DNA from: Actinomadura citrea
Lineage (GTDB): Bacteria; Actinomycetota; Actinomycetes; Streptosporangiales; Streptosporangiaceae
Length of the DNA stretch: 64,000 nucleotides
Assembly: GCF_013409045.1 (NCBI RefSeq)
Contig: NZ_JACCBT010000001.1
Location: 5,146,001 to 5,210,000 of the forward strand
Direction: 5' to 3'
The notes beneath the pieces were generated by a model that was not told where the DNA came from, made no database searches, and worked only from the letters and a program-made list of their open reading frames with translations. The first letter of the stretch is position 1. Every line of letters starts with the position of its first letter. The translations under genes were made by a program, and so were the position numbers. Positions 27,299 to 38,406 of this stretch are shown piece after piece.

Positions 27299-27326
27299 AC
27301 CTCCAGTCTCCGAGGTACCTCGCGGG

Positions 27327-28235
27327 TCAGCCGCGGACCGGGTACTTCCGGTCCAGCGCGATGTTCAGCTTGAGGACGTTCACCCGCGGCTCGCCCATGA
27401 AGCCGAGGTCGCGGCCGTCGGTGCTGTCCTCGACCAGCCGCTTCACCTGGCCGGGGGCGACGCCGCGGGCCCCGGCGACCCTGCCGGTCTGGAGCGCGGC
27501 GTAGGCGGGCGAGATGTGCGGGTCCAAGCCGCTGCCACTGGCGGTGACCGCGTCGGCAGGGACGGCCGGATCGACGGGGGCGCCGCCCCTGACGGGGACG
27601 ACCAGGCCGTCGGCGTAGTCCTCGCCGAACCGGGCCAGCTCCACGGGAACGCCCTCGTAGGTGGCGATGAACGGCGCCTTCACCACGCCCTGCTCCTCGT
27701 TCAGGCTGACCACCCGGGTCGGGTGCGGGACGGTGCCGTCGGTCGTGCGGCGGCCGAAAACCGCCAGCACCGCGCCGACCCCGCCCGGAGCACAGTACGG
27801 ACGCGCCCCGCTGACGCCTTCGAACTCGCCGACGGATTTGCTGCGCGAGCAGACCCGGGTGAGCAGGCTCTGGCCACCGCCCTCCCCCGCCGCGGCCGCC
27901 TTCGGGCGGGGCAGGGTGTCCACGATGTCCTCAGGACCCAGGTTACTCGCGGCCGTCGAGGTCGGGTCGTACCCGTTCCCTGCCTCGGATGGGCGGCTCT
28001 GGAAGTACTGCCTGAGCGGGGCGCCGCCCAAGCCGGTGAACGACTGGCCGATCAGGGCGCTGCCGGCCGTACGGCCGTGGAGGGAGACGGTCGAGCCACC
28101 GGCGCGGCTCCTGAGTCCGGGGACCTGCGCGACCGCGAAGACGGCGAGCGGGTAGGCGGCGCCGAGCACTGCGGTCAGCACGAGGAGGGCGCGCAGCGCG
28201 GCCAGGTGCTGCCGGACCCAGGTCGGAGATGACAT
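27327..28235 (-). CDS. kdpC: Potassium-transporting ATPase subunit C, long form
   Basis: KdpC is the single-span subunit that helps K+ binding and ATP affinity of the KdpFABC pump. The N-terminal segment LRALLVLTAVLGAAYPLAVFA is the membrane helix, followed by GSALIGQSF and YFQSRPS. The C-terminal DAVTASGSGLDPHISPAYA is the strongest family signature. At 302 residues it is about 110 longer than E. coli KdpC; the extra sequence lies between about residues 95 and 205. It starts one base after the kdpB stop codon. Confidence 0.95.
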   Translation of the reverse strand: MSSPTWVRQHLAALRALLVLTAVLGAAYPLAVFAVAQVPGLRSRAGGSTVSLHGRTAGSALIGQSFTGLGGAPLRQYFQSRPSEAGNGYDPTSTAASNLGPEDIVDTLPRPKAAAAGEGGGQSLLTRVCSRSKSVGEFEGVSGARPYCAPGGVGAVLAVFGRRTTDGTVPHPTRVVSLNEEQGVVKAPFIATYEGVPVELARFGEDYADGLVVPVRGGAPVDPAVPADAVTASGSGLDPHISPAYAALQTGRVAGARGVAPGQVKRLVEDSTDGRDLGFMGEPRVNVLKLNIALDRKYPVRG

Positions 28236-28236
28236 G

Positions 28237-30407
<2,171 letters not shown>

Positions 30408-30411
<4 letters not shown>

Positions 30412-32078
30412 GGGTGGACGCCTTCGGCGAGCGGTCCCAGCGCCAGCGCGGGCAGGAACGTCAGGGCGACGAGGACGACGGTGACGCCGACGACCAGGCC
30501 GACGAACTGCGGCCGGTGCGTGGGCAGCGTGCCCTCCGACGCGGGGGCACGGCCCTGCCGCGCCAGCGAGCCCGCCAGCGCCAGCGCGAAGACCATGGGG
30601 AGGAACCGGCCGAGGGCCATGCACAGCCCCAGCGCGGTGTTGTACCAGAGGGTGCCGGAGGTCAGGCCGGCGAACGCCGAGCCGTTGTTGTTGGACGCCG
30701 AGGTGAACGCGTACAGCACCTCCGACAGGCCGTGCGGCCCGGGGTTCAGGATCCCGGCCCTGCCATCGCCGGTCGCCATCGCCGCACCCGTGCCGACCAG
30801 CACCAGGGCCGGTGTGATCAGCAAGTACAGCGCGGCGAACTTGATCTCCCGGGATCCGATCTTCTTGCCCAGGTACTCGGGAGTGCGGCCCACCATCAGC
30901 CCGGCCACGAACACGGTGATGACCGCCAGGATCAGGATCCCGTACAGGCCCGAGCCGGCGCCGCCGGGCGCGACCTCCCCGAGCATCATGCCGGCCAGGG
31001 TCATCATGCCGCCGAGGCTGGTGTAGGAGTCGTGGGAGGAGTCCGTCGCGCCCGTCGACGTCAGCGTCGTGCCGGTGGCGAACATCCCGGAGTCCGGCAC
31101 CCCGAACCGGGTCTCCACGCCCTCCGTCGAAGCGCCGACCGCGACCGGGACCGTGCCATGGTGCATGAGCTGGAAGACCTGCATGAGCACGGCGCTGACG
31201 ATCGCCAGCGTCGCCATCACCGAGACGACGGCGTAGCCCTGCGCGTCGGCGCCGACCATCCGGCCGAACGTGCGCGGCAGCGAGAACGCGATGGCCAGGA
31301 GCAGAAAGATCTCCAGCCAGTTCGTCCAGGCGGCGGGGTTCTCGAACGGGTGGGCGGAGTTGACGTTGAAGAAGCCGCCGCCGTTCGTCCCCAGCAGCTT
31401 GATCGCCTCCTGGCTCGCCACCGGACCGCCCGTCAGGGTCTGGGTGCCGCCGGCGATCGTGTCCACCGTGTGGTGCGCCGGATCCCAGAAGTTCTGCACC
31501 ACCCCGCCGGCGATCAGCACGAGGGCCGCCGCGAACGCGATCGGCAGCAGAATCCGCAGGGTGCCGCGGACCAGGTCGACCCAGAAGTTGCCGAGGTGAT
31601 CGGTCCGCTTGCGGGCGAAGCCCCGCACCAGCGTGACGGCGACCGCCATGCCGACGGCGGCGGACACGAAGTTCTGCACCGCCAGGCCCGCCATCTGCAC
31701 GAGGTCGCCCATCGTGGACTCGCCCGCGTACGACTGCCAGTTGGTGTTGGTGACGAAGCTGACCGCCGTGTTCCACGCCTGGCCGGGTTCGACCGGCGGG
31801 AACCCCAGGCTCAGGACCAGGTGGTTCTGCAGCCGCTGGAGCCCGTACAGGAACAGGACGCTGACGACCGAGAACGCCAGGACGCTGCGCGCGTAGACGG
31901 GCCAGGTCTGCTCGGCGTCCGGGGCGACCCCGGTCAGCCGGTAGATCACCCGCTCCGCGGGTGCATGCCTCGTCCCGGTGTAGACGCGGTACATGTAGTC
32001 GCCCAGGGGGCGGTACACCGCCGCCAGAGCGAGGACGAGCGAGACGATGAAGACGATTCCGGCGACGGTCGAGCTCAT
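30408..32078 (-). CDS. kdpA: Potassium-transporting ATPase subunit A
   Basis: The 556-residue K+-selective channel-like subunit. It shows the four selectivity-loop regions of the SKT superfamily: SFVTNTNWQSYAGE, NGGGFFNVNSAHPFENP, SLGGMMTLAGMM and SNNNGSAFAG. ATG 32078 directly follows the kdpF stop. Together with kdpF, kdpB and kdpC it makes a full high-affinity K+ uptake pump, active at low external potassium. Confidence 0.97.
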
Positions 32079-32168
32079 CTAGAAACGCTCCGGAAACAGC
32101 AGGGCGATGATCAGGAAGATCGTCAGGAGCGCGGCCAGCACGAGGCCGATCGCGTTCTCGGCCGTCAC
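32079..32168 (-). CDS. kdpF: KdpF, 29-aa membrane subunit
   Basis: VTAENAIGLVLAALLTIFL with the closing PERF is typical of actinobacterial KdpF. It is a single membrane helix that stabilises the KdpABC complex. The GTG start at 32168 overlaps the stop of the preceding small gene as GTGA, and the stop codon abuts the kdpA start. Confidence 0.9.
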   Translation of the reverse strand: MTAENAIGLVLAALLTIFLIIALLFPERF

Positions 32169-32248
32169 AGCCTCTCCAGCCCCTTCACCACGAAGACGAG
32201 CAGGACGAAGACCGCCACCGTCAGCAGAACGAACACGACGTCGCCCAT
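32165..32248 (-). CDS. 27-aa membrane peptide at the head of the kdp operon
   Basis: Reading from ATG 32248, 27 codons encode a peptide that begins MGDVVFVLLTVAV, continues hydrophobic and ends VKGLERL. It is one membrane helix with a positively charged tail. GGAAGG lies seven bases upstream, and the stop overlaps the kdpF GTG by four bases. I recall similar small frames before kdpF in other actinobacteria, usually unannotated. It may be a second small Kdp subunit or a translation-coupling leader. Confidence 0.75.
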   Translation of the reverse strand: MGDVVFVLLTVAVFVLLVFVVKGLERL

Positions 32249-32490
32249 GCTCGCTTCCTTCCAGGAGCGCGTGAAGCAAAGCGCCTGCTCCGGGAGTTTT
32301 GGCGGAACTTGAAGCCCTGGCGGCTCCGTCCGGAGTCAGGGACCGGCGTCCTGGCCGGCGAGCAGGCTCAGGCAGGCGCCGTCCTCGCGTTCACGCTTCC
32401 CAAAGGCGACCTCGATCCGGCCCAGGACGCACAGCCGGGGAAAGGCTGCGGCGTTCGATCACGCGAATGTGCTGCCCCGTGGGAGTCACC

Positions 32491-32679
32491 TCAGCGTCGA
32501 CGGCGTCCGCCGCGGGCGCGAGGGTACGCCGCGCCGACGGTGACGGGGTCGTCCTGCGGAGTGCCGACGACGTCCTGCGCGAGAGGCACTTCCAGGGCCG
32601 TCAGGTTCCCCCTCCTAGCGGCGCCGAGGAAAGCCGACAGGAGGCGCCGGTGCTCGCCGGCGTCGCGCTCCGGTGACAT
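32491..32679 (-). pseudogene. Remnant of an ECF41/SigJ-type sigma factor (C-terminal SnoaL part)
   Basis: The fragment reading EHRRLLSAFLGAARRGNL then TALE and LAQDVV resembles the junction where the sigma-4 region of ECF41/SigJ proteins meets their SnoaL-like C-terminal domain. Neither the sigma-2/sigma-4 part upstream nor the rest of the SnoaL domain downstream is present, and the next gene's end lies 22 bases away. ECF41 sigma factors are known to sit beside COE/DoxX-like genes, which fits the DoxX gene next door. The remaining 240 bases toward kdp (32249-32490) show nothing else. Confidence 0.5.
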
Positions 32680-32700
32680 GAGTTTCCGGTGCGGCAGTCG

Positions 32701-33222
32701 TCAGCGGAGGAGGGGGTGGCGGCGGATCACCGGGAGCCGTTCCCAGAAACGTCCGAGTCCGAGCGGCCTTCCGGCGTCGGCGAGCGCGGCGGAGATCAAC
32801 GTGGCGGCGTAGATCCAGTGCATGTCCATGAAGGGGTTGGCGTCCGGCCAGAGGGACGCCGCCCACAGCATGGCGAGGAGGACGGTGCCGCCGATCGCGG
32901 CGAGGCGGAGGCAGATCCCGAGGAGCAGCGCGATGCCGAGGCCGCCGAGCCCGAACATGAAGAGGGCGTCGACCCAGACCTCGCCGGCCATCGCGTGAAA
33001 GATCTCCTTGAACGGGCCTTGGGTGTGGCCGAGGAAGCCCTCGGACGGCGAGACGCCGGACAGCCAGCCCTTCTCCGCGGGCCTGCCGAGGCCGAAGAGC
33101 TTGTCGACGAAGGCCCAGAGGAAGGTCCAGCCCAGGAAGAGCCGTCCTGCCGCGAGGGCGTAAAGGGCCGGGTGCTCGGATGCCACGGGCGGCGAGGGCC
33201 GCAAGGGAGTCTCTACCGACAT
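32701..33222 (-). CDS. DoxX family membrane protein
   Basis: A 173-residue protein with about four membrane segments: RLFLGWTFLWAFVDKLFGLG, ALFMFGLGGLGIALLLG, LAAIGGTVLLAMLWAASLW and YAATLISAALADAG. It has the DoxX/TQO-like arrangement. DoxX proteins are quinone- or thiol-linked membrane redox proteins; the exact role is open. ATG 33222 follows AAGGA. An unusually AT-rich upstream region with a strong hairpin suggests tight regulation. Confidence 0.85.
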   Translation of the reverse strand: MSVETPLRPSPPVASEHPALYALAAGRLFLGWTFLWAFVDKLFGLGRPAEKGWLSGVSPSEGFLGHTQGPFKEIFHAMAGEVWVDALFMFGLGGLGIALLLGICLRLAAIGGTVLLAMLWAASLWPDANPFMDMHWIYAATLISAALADAGRPLGLGRFWERLPVIRRHPLLR

Positions 33223-33242
33223 GGGGAGTCCTTGGGGGCGGG

Positions 33243-33277
33243 GGGCTATTGATAGTTAAGTTTCCTATTAATAGCCC
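33243..33277. promoter_or_regulatory. AT-rich hairpin upstream of doxX
   Basis: GGGCTATTGATAG (33243-33255) and CTATTAATAGCCC (33265-33277) pair over 13 positions with one G-T wobble around a 9-base loop, about 20 bases from the doxX start. CTATTAA recurs at 33339. The stretch 33235-33375 is much richer in A+T than its surroundings. Confidence 0.6.
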
Positions 33278-33352
33278 GGCAGGACAAGCAAATCGGGAGA
33301 ATTCGGTGCCCTATAACCGAGTATTGGTCGGTCCGCTCCTATTAAGACAGCC

Positions 33353-33370
33353 GGTTCAGTTAAACGAACC
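33353..33370. promoter_or_regulatory. Second palindrome in the doxX promoter region
   Basis: GGTTCAGTTAAACGAACC pairs at seven of nine positions with a TTAA centre. It lies about 130 bases upstream of doxX and 50 bases after the end of the carboxylase gene. Together with the hairpin it suggests a regulator binding region; no regulator gene is adjacent now, unless the lost sigma factor played that part. Confidence 0.4.
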
Positions 33371-33420
33371 CCTCCAGTACAGCCCCGGTGTGCGGCATCG
33401 CCCTGCCGCCGAACACGTGA

Positions 33421-35142
33421 TCAGCGGATCAGGCAGATCTCGGCGCCGTTGGTCACGGGCCGACCGGGGCTGGCGTTGAGCGCGGAGACGGTGCCGGATT
33501 TGTGCGCGGTCAGGGGTTGCTCCATCTTCATCGCCTCCACCACGACGATGGTGTCGCCGGCGGCCACGGTGTCGCCCTCTTCGACGAGGACCTTCACGAT
33601 GGTGGACTGCAGCGGGCAGACCAGGGCGTCGCCGTTGTCCTCCTTGGCCTTGGCCCTGCGGGGTCGGGGGCGGGAGGGCGCCGCCGGAGCGTCGGCGGAC
33701 GAGTGCAGGACGACCTCGACGCGTTTGCCGTCCACCTCGACGGTGACGGGCTTGCGGACGGGCGGGGCGGGGGCCTCGGAGGAGTCCGGGCAGGGAGGGA
33801 CCGAGGGCGACTGGTCGGACTCGATCCAGGCCGTGTGGACGTCGAAGGGCTCGCCGGTGAAGGCCTTGTCCTCGACGACCGCGCGGTGGAAGGGCAGGAC
33901 GGTCGGGATCCCGGCCACCTCGAACTCCGCCAGGGCGCGGCGGGCGCGCTGCAGGGCGATGTCGCGGGTCGGGCCGGTGACCACGAGTTTGGCGAGCAGG
34001 GAGTCGAACTGGCCCGGGATCTCCTGGCCCTCGGCGCAGCCGCCGTCCAGGCGCACGCCCGGGCCGGAGGGGGGCCGCCAGGTCGCGAGCGTCCCGGTCG
34101 CGGGCAGGAAGCCGCGGCCCGGGTCCTCGGCGTTGATCCGGAACTCCATCGCGTGGCCGCGCGGGGCGGGGTCGCCATAGCCGAGCGCTTCACCCTCGGC
34201 GATCCGGAACATCTCCCTGACCAGGTCGATGCCGGTGACCTCCTCGGTGACCGGGTGCTCGACCTGGAGCCGGGTGTTGACCTCCAGGAACGACAGCGCG
34301 CCATCGGCGGCGACCAGGAACTCGCAGGTGCCCGCACCCACGTATCCGGCGGCCCGCAGGATCTTCTTGGACGACTCGTACAGCGTCCGCCGCTGCTCTT
34401 CGGTGAGGAAGGGCGCTGGGGCCTCCTCGACGAGTTTCTGGTGGCGGCGCTGCAGGGTGCAGTCGCGGGTGGACACCACGACGACGTTCCCGTGCCGGTC
34501 GGCCAGGCATTGGGTCTCGACGTGCCGGGGACGGTCGAGGTAGCGCTCGACGAAGCACTCGCCGCGCCCGAAAGCCGTCTCGGCCTCGCGGACGGCCGAC
34601 TCGAAGCGATCGGGGATCTCGTCGAGGGTGCGGGCCACCTTGAGGCCCCGGCCGCCGCCGCCGAACGCGGCCTTGATCGCCACAGGCAGGCCGTGCTCGC
34701 GTCCGAACGCCACGGCCTCGCCGGCGCCGGACACCGGCTCGGGCGTCCCTGGGGCGAGTGGGGCGCCCTGCTCGCGGGCGACGCGGCGGGCCTGCACCTT
34801 GTCGCCGAGCAGGTCGATGGCGGACGGGGGCGGACCGATCCAGACGAGGCCCTCGTCGATGACCGCCCGGGCGAACTCGGCGCTCTCGGACAGGAACCCG
34901 TAGCCGGGGTGCACGGCGTCGGCGCCCGCGTCCGCCGCCGCCTTGAGCACCTTGCCGATGTCCAGATAGGTGTCCGCGGGGGTGGCGCCGCCGAGCGCGT
35001 ACGCCTCGTCGGCCATCCGCGCGTGCGGCGCCCCGACGTCCGGATCGGCGTACACGGCCACGCTGGCGAGGCCCGCGTCGCGGCACGCCCGCACGACGCG
35101 GACCGCGATCTCGCCCCGGTTCGCGATCAGGATCTTGCGCAC
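33421..35142 (-). CDS. Acyl-CoA carboxylase alpha subunit (biotin carboxylase plus biotin carrier)
   Basis: A 573-residue protein. Residues 1-445 are biotin carboxylase (MRKILIANRGEIAVRVVRA, the ATP-grasp loop AAFGGGGRGLK and the catalytic region EVNTRLQVEHPVTEEVTG). The C-terminal 70 residues are the biotin domain with EAMKMEQPL. With a beta subunit it would make malonyl-CoA or methylmalonyl-CoA. It is the last gene of the long minus-strand polyketide operon, 13 bases after the cyclase gene. Beta and epsilon subunits lie at the other end of the cluster. Confidence 0.92.
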   Translation of the reverse strand: MRKILIANRGEIAVRVVRACRDAGLASVAVYADPDVGAPHARMADEAYALGGATPADTYLDIGKVLKAAADAGADAVHPGYGFLSESAEFARAVIDEGLVWIGPPPSAIDLLGDKVQARRVAREQGAPLAPGTPEPVSGAGEAVAFGREHGLPVAIKAAFGGGGRGLKVARTLDEIPDRFESAVREAETAFGRGECFVERYLDRPRHVETQCLADRHGNVVVVSTRDCTLQRRHQKLVEEAPAPFLTEEQRRTLYESSKKILRAAGYVGAGTCEFLVAADGALSFLEVNTRLQVEHPVTEEVTGIDLVREMFRIAEGEALGYGDPAPRGHAMEFRINAEDPGRGFLPATGTLATWRPPSGPGVRLDGGCAEGQEIPGQFDSLLAKLVVTGPTRDIALQRARRALAEFEVAGIPTVLPFHRAVVEDKAFTGEPFDVHTAWIESDQSPSVPPCPDSSEAPAPPVRKPVTVEVDGKRVEVVLHSSADAPAAPSRPRPRRAKAKEDNGDALVCPLQSTIVKVLVEEGDTVAAGDTIVVVEAMKMEQPLTAHKSGTVSALNASPGRPVTNGAEICLIR

Positions 35143-35155
35143 GGTCTCCTCCGGA

Positions 35156-36052
35156 TCAGGCTCGGCAGGGCAGCGGGCCGCCGTGGTAGGTGATCATTTC
35201 GTCGAACATCGCGGCGACGTCCATGCGCTCGCCGGGCGGGGCGCCGCGCTCCTCGGCGCAGGCGCGGCGCAGGTTCGGGACGAGGCGCTCGGGGTCGAGC
35301 AGCCGCCGGTCCGGCTCGGCTCGGCGCGCGATCTCCAGGGGGTCCAGCCCGTCGGAGAGGCCCCGCTGGGCCAGTTCTCGCGTCCAGCGGAGGTAGTGCT
35401 CCGTCTCGTCCAGCAGCTCGGGCCCGCCGACGGGTCCGTGGCCGGGTACGACGACGGCCGGCTCCAGGCCGCGCAGCGTCTCGATCGCGCGCAGCGAGCC
35501 CTCGACCGAGCCCATCATGCAGAACGGGGTGACGCCCGACATGACGAGGTCTCCGGCGAACAGGACGCGCTGGTCCGGCAGCCACACGACGGTGTCGTCG
35601 CGGGTGTGGGCGGGGCCGAGGCGGAACAGCTCGGCGCGCAGGTCCCCGGCGTGCAGCGTCATCCGCCGCTCGTAGGTGAGCGCCGGCGGTTCGAGGCGCA
35701 GGTCGCCCCACTCGACGTCCGGCCAGAGGCCCGTGAGGTGCAGGTCCGCGAGGATCGCCTCCTCGCGCGTGCCCTGGTGGGCGAGCACGACGGCCTCCGG
35801 CGTGAAGACGCAGTTGCCGAAGGTGTGGTCGCCGTGGAAGTGCGTGTTCACGACGAGGCGCGGCGGCGCGGACGCCACCTGGCGCACCGCGTCCCGCAGG
35901 GCCAGGGCGCGTCTCATGGTCGCGGCGGTGTCCACCACGATCGTGGTGTCGCCGGAGGCGATGACGCCGGCGTTGTTCAGGCACCATCCTCCGTCCGGCT
36001 GGACGTAGGCGTGCACACCGGCGGCCAGCCGTTGCAGTCGCGGCTCGGTCAT
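35156..36052 (-). CDS. Metallo-beta-lactamase fold protein, ActIV-type polyketide cyclase
   Basis: A 298-residue protein starting at ATG 36052, four bases inside the epoxide hydrolase gene (ATGA). The zinc motif is NTHFHGDHTFGN, with further ligands in GPAHTRDD and AGDLVMSG. The start GGWCLNNAGVIASG and VVWLPDQRVLFAGDLVMSG closely resemble actinorhodin ActIV as I remember it, which closes the second ring and releases the product from ACP. The length also fits ActIV (about 297). A general hydrolase of the same fold is less likely given the neighbours. Confidence 0.8.
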   Translation of the reverse strand: MTEPRLQRLAAGVHAYVQPDGGWCLNNAGVIASGDTTIVVDTAATMRRALALRDAVRQVASAPPRLVVNTHFHGDHTFGNCVFTPEAVVLAHQGTREEAILADLHLTGLWPDVEWGDLRLEPPALTYERRMTLHAGDLRAELFRLGPAHTRDDTVVWLPDQRVLFAGDLVMSGVTPFCMMGSVEGSLRAIETLRGLEPAVVVPGHGPVGGPELLDETEHYLRWTRELAQRGLSDGLDPLEIARRAEPDRRLLDPERLVPNLRRACAEERGAPPGERMDVAAMFDEMITYHGGPLPCRA

Positions 36053-37170
36053 CGTGGTCTCCCGAAGATCTGGTCGAGGAAGAAGGCGCGGAGGTCGGCG
36101 GCCAGCAGGTCCGGAGCCTCCAGCGCGGGGAAGTGGCCGCCCCGCCCGAACTCCGTCCACCGGACGACCGTGTTCGCGCGCTCGGCGAACGGCCGGACGG
36201 CGTGGTCGGTCGGGAAGACCGCCACCGCCGTGGGCACCGGGGAGCGGCCGGCAGGCTCCCCCTGGTCGTGGAACCGCTCGTAGTAGCTGTGCGCCGCCGA
36301 GCCCGCCGTTCCGGTGAACCAGTAGACGCTGACGTCGGTCAGGACGGCGTCCCTGCCGAGTGCGTCGTCCGGCAGGTCGGCGGTCCCGGACAGGTCGCGG
36401 TACCGCTCCGCGAACCAGGCGAGCAGCCCGGCGGGCGAGTCGTGGTGGGCATGCGCGAGCGTCTGCGGGCTGGTGCCCTGGACGCGCAGGTAGGCGCCCT
36501 CGTTCTCCTGCCACCGCCGCATCGCCTCCAGCCTCTCGCGGTCGGCGGCGTCCAGCGCCTCGACGTCCTCGTCGTCGCCGGGCACCGTGACCAGGGCGTT
36601 GACATGGACGCCGCGGACGCGGTCCGGGGCGTCCATGCCCATGCGCGGCGCCACGAACGCGCCGACGTCGCCGCCGTGCACCCCGTACTCGGCGTATCCG
36701 AGGCGGCGCATCAGCTCGTTCAGCGCCCTGGCGGTCCGTTCGTCGGTCCATCCCGGTTCCGGCGGCGGCCCCGGGAACCCGAAGCCGGGCAGGGAGGGCA
36801 CCACCAGGTGGAAGGCGTCCCTGAGGGCGCCGATCAGGGTGTGGAAGTCGGCGACCGACCCCGGCCAGCCGTGCAGCAGCACCAGCGGGACGGCGCCGGG
36901 GTTCGCGGAGCGCTCGTGCAGGAAGTGCACGGCGGTCCCGTCGATCTCGGTGACGAACTGCGGGTGGGCGTTCAGGTCCGCCTCGTGCCGCCGCCAGTCG
37001 TAGCCGTCGGCCCAGTAGGCGGCGAGGCGGCGCAGGTAGGCGGTGGGGACGCCGCGCGACCAGCCGGTGCCGGGCGGATCGGGCGCCCACCGGGTGGCGC
37101 GCAGCCGGCGTCGCAGGTCGTCGAGCCGGGACTCGGGGACCGCGACCCGGTACGGCCTGATGTCGGACAT
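36049..37170 (-). CDS. Epoxide hydrolase family protein (EHN domain, alpha/beta hydrolase)
   Basis: A 373-residue protein with an N-terminal EHN domain (RPYRVAVPESRLDDLRRRL) and an alpha/beta hydrolase core. HGWPGS (residues 100-105) is the oxyanion loop, Asp168 in HGGDVGAFV is the nucleophile and His in GGHFPALE is the C-terminal catalytic His. It lies in the polyketide operon with a four-base overlap to the cyclase gene and 24 bases behind the chain-length factor. It could open an epoxide made by the P450, or have a non-epoxide tailoring role. Confidence 0.85.
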   Translation of the reverse strand: MSDIRPYRVAVPESRLDDLRRRLRATRWAPDPPGTGWSRGVPTAYLRRLAAYWADGYDWRRHEADLNAHPQFVTEIDGTAVHFLHERSANPGAVPLVLLHGWPGSVADFHTLIGALRDAFHLVVPSLPGFGFPGPPPEPGWTDERTARALNELMRRLGYAEYGVHGGDVGAFVAPRMGMDAPDRVRGVHVNALVTVPGDDEDVEALDAADRERLEAMRRWQENEGAYLRVQGTSPQTLAHAHHDSPAGLLAWFAERYRDLSGTADLPDDALGRDAVLTDVSVYWFTGTAGSAAHSYYERFHDQGEPAGRSPVPTAVAVFPTDHAVRPFAERANTVVRWTEFGRGGHFPALEAPDLLAADLRAFFLDQIFGRPR

Positions 37171-37194
37171 GCGGGACTCCCTCGGTGAGCGGGG

Positions 37195-38406
37195 CTACGG
37201 CGCGGTGAGCACGGCCGCCGAGGCGAAGCCGCCGCGCCCCCGGGCCAGGACGAGCGCCGTCCCGAGCTCGGCGGGCCGCGGCTCGTCCACCACCAGGTCG
37301 ATGCGGTCGTCGGCGCGGCCGGGACGGGTGCCGACGGTCGGCGGGATCACCGCGTCCCGCAGGGCCAGCAGGGCGGTCGCCAGGTCCAGCGCCGCGCCGC
37401 CCGACAGCAGCCGCCCCGTCATCGACTTGGGCGCGGTGACCGGGACGGCGCGCGCACCGAACAGCCGGGTCAGCGCCGTCGCCTCCCCGTCGTCCAGGTC
37501 GCGGCGCCCCGCCGCGTCGGCGAACACCACGTCCACGGCCTCGGCGGGCACCCCGGCGTCGTCGAGGGCGGTCCGCGCGGCCCGGTACAGGCCGTCGGCG
37601 CAGCCGGGCTCCGGGTCGAACGCCGCGCCGTGCCCGGCGACGGCGCCGTAGATCTGCGGGGCGCCGCGCTCCCGCGCGTCGTCGCGGTCCTCGACGATGA
37701 GGATCGCTCCGCCCTCGCCCGGGACGCAGCCGCCCGCGCCGGCGTCGAACGGCAGGTAGGCCCCCTCTGGGTCGGTGCACGGGCTGAGCTCTCCGCTCGC
37801 GGTCTGGATCGCGATGCCGTAGGGGCAGAGCGTGCCGTCCACGCCTCCGGCCACCATCATCGTCGTGCCGGCACGGATCTTCCGGCGGGCGAAGGCCAGC
37901 GTGTCCAGGCCGCCCGACTGCTCGGAGGCCAGGACCCCGCCGGGGCCCCGCATCCCGTTCTGGATGGAGATCTGGCCGGTGTGCACCGCGTAGTACCAGG
38001 CGAAGGACATGTAGGCGCTCACGTCGCGCCAGCCGCTCCCCCACAGCTTCTGCAGTTCGCGCTGCCCGAACTCCAGGCCGCCGGACGTGCTCGCCGTGAC
38101 GACGCCCATCTGGTACTCGGGCACGTCGCCCGGCTTGACCGCCGCGTCCCGCAGCGCCTGCTCGGCGGCGACGAGGGCGAGCCTGGTCACCCGGTCGCTC
38201 TGCGGCAGGAGCCGCTCGGGCAGGTCCCGTTCGGCCGCGCACTCGGGGATCTCCCCCGCCAGCGCCACCGGGTAGCCGGACGCGTCGAACCTGGTGATCG
38301 GGCCGATGCCGCTCCGCCCGCCGCGGACGGCGTCCCAGTAGTCGTGGGCGCCGATGCCGTTCGGGGCGGTCACGCCGATGCCGGTCACCACCGCCTGGCC
38401 GCTCAT
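37195..38406 (-). CDS. Type II PKS chain-length factor (KS-beta)
   Basis: A 403-residue ketosynthase homologue. The active-site position reads ASEQSGGLD, with Gln163 in place of the Cys of KS-alpha; this is the hallmark of KS-beta, which sets chain length and helps decarboxylation. ATG 38406 overlaps the KS-alpha stop by four bases (ATGA). Overall length fits the family (about 400-415). Confidence 0.95.
   Translation of the reverse strand: MSGQAVVTGIGVTAPNGIGAHDYWDAVRGGRSGIGPITRFDASGYPVALAGEIPECAAERDLPERLLPQSDRVTRLALVAAEQALRDAAVKPGDVPEYQMGVVTASTSGGLEFGQRELQKLWGSGWRDVSAYMSFAWYYAVHTGQISIQNGMRGPGGVLASEQSGGLDTLAFARRKIRAGTTMMVAGGVDGTLCPYGIAIQTASGELSPCTDPEGAYLPFDAGAGGCVPGEGGAILIVEDRDDARERGAPQIYGAVAGHGAAFDPEPGCADGLYRAARTALDDAGVPAEAVDVVFADAAGRRDLDDGEATALTRLFGARAVPVTAPKSMTGRLLSGGAALDLATALLALRDAVIPPTVGTRPGRADDRIDLVVDEPRPAELGTALVLARGRGGFASAAVLTAP

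Noticed and set aside
30412..31776. N-terminal extension of kdpB to about 1,179 residues
   Set aside because: The extension runs out of frame inside kdpA; KdpB family sequence begins at GTG 30411 with the GTGA overlap.
32299..32676. Plus-strand frame of 125 codons upstream of kdp
   Set aside because: Arg-rich, no fold, and antisense to the sigma factor remnant; composition does not look protein-coding.
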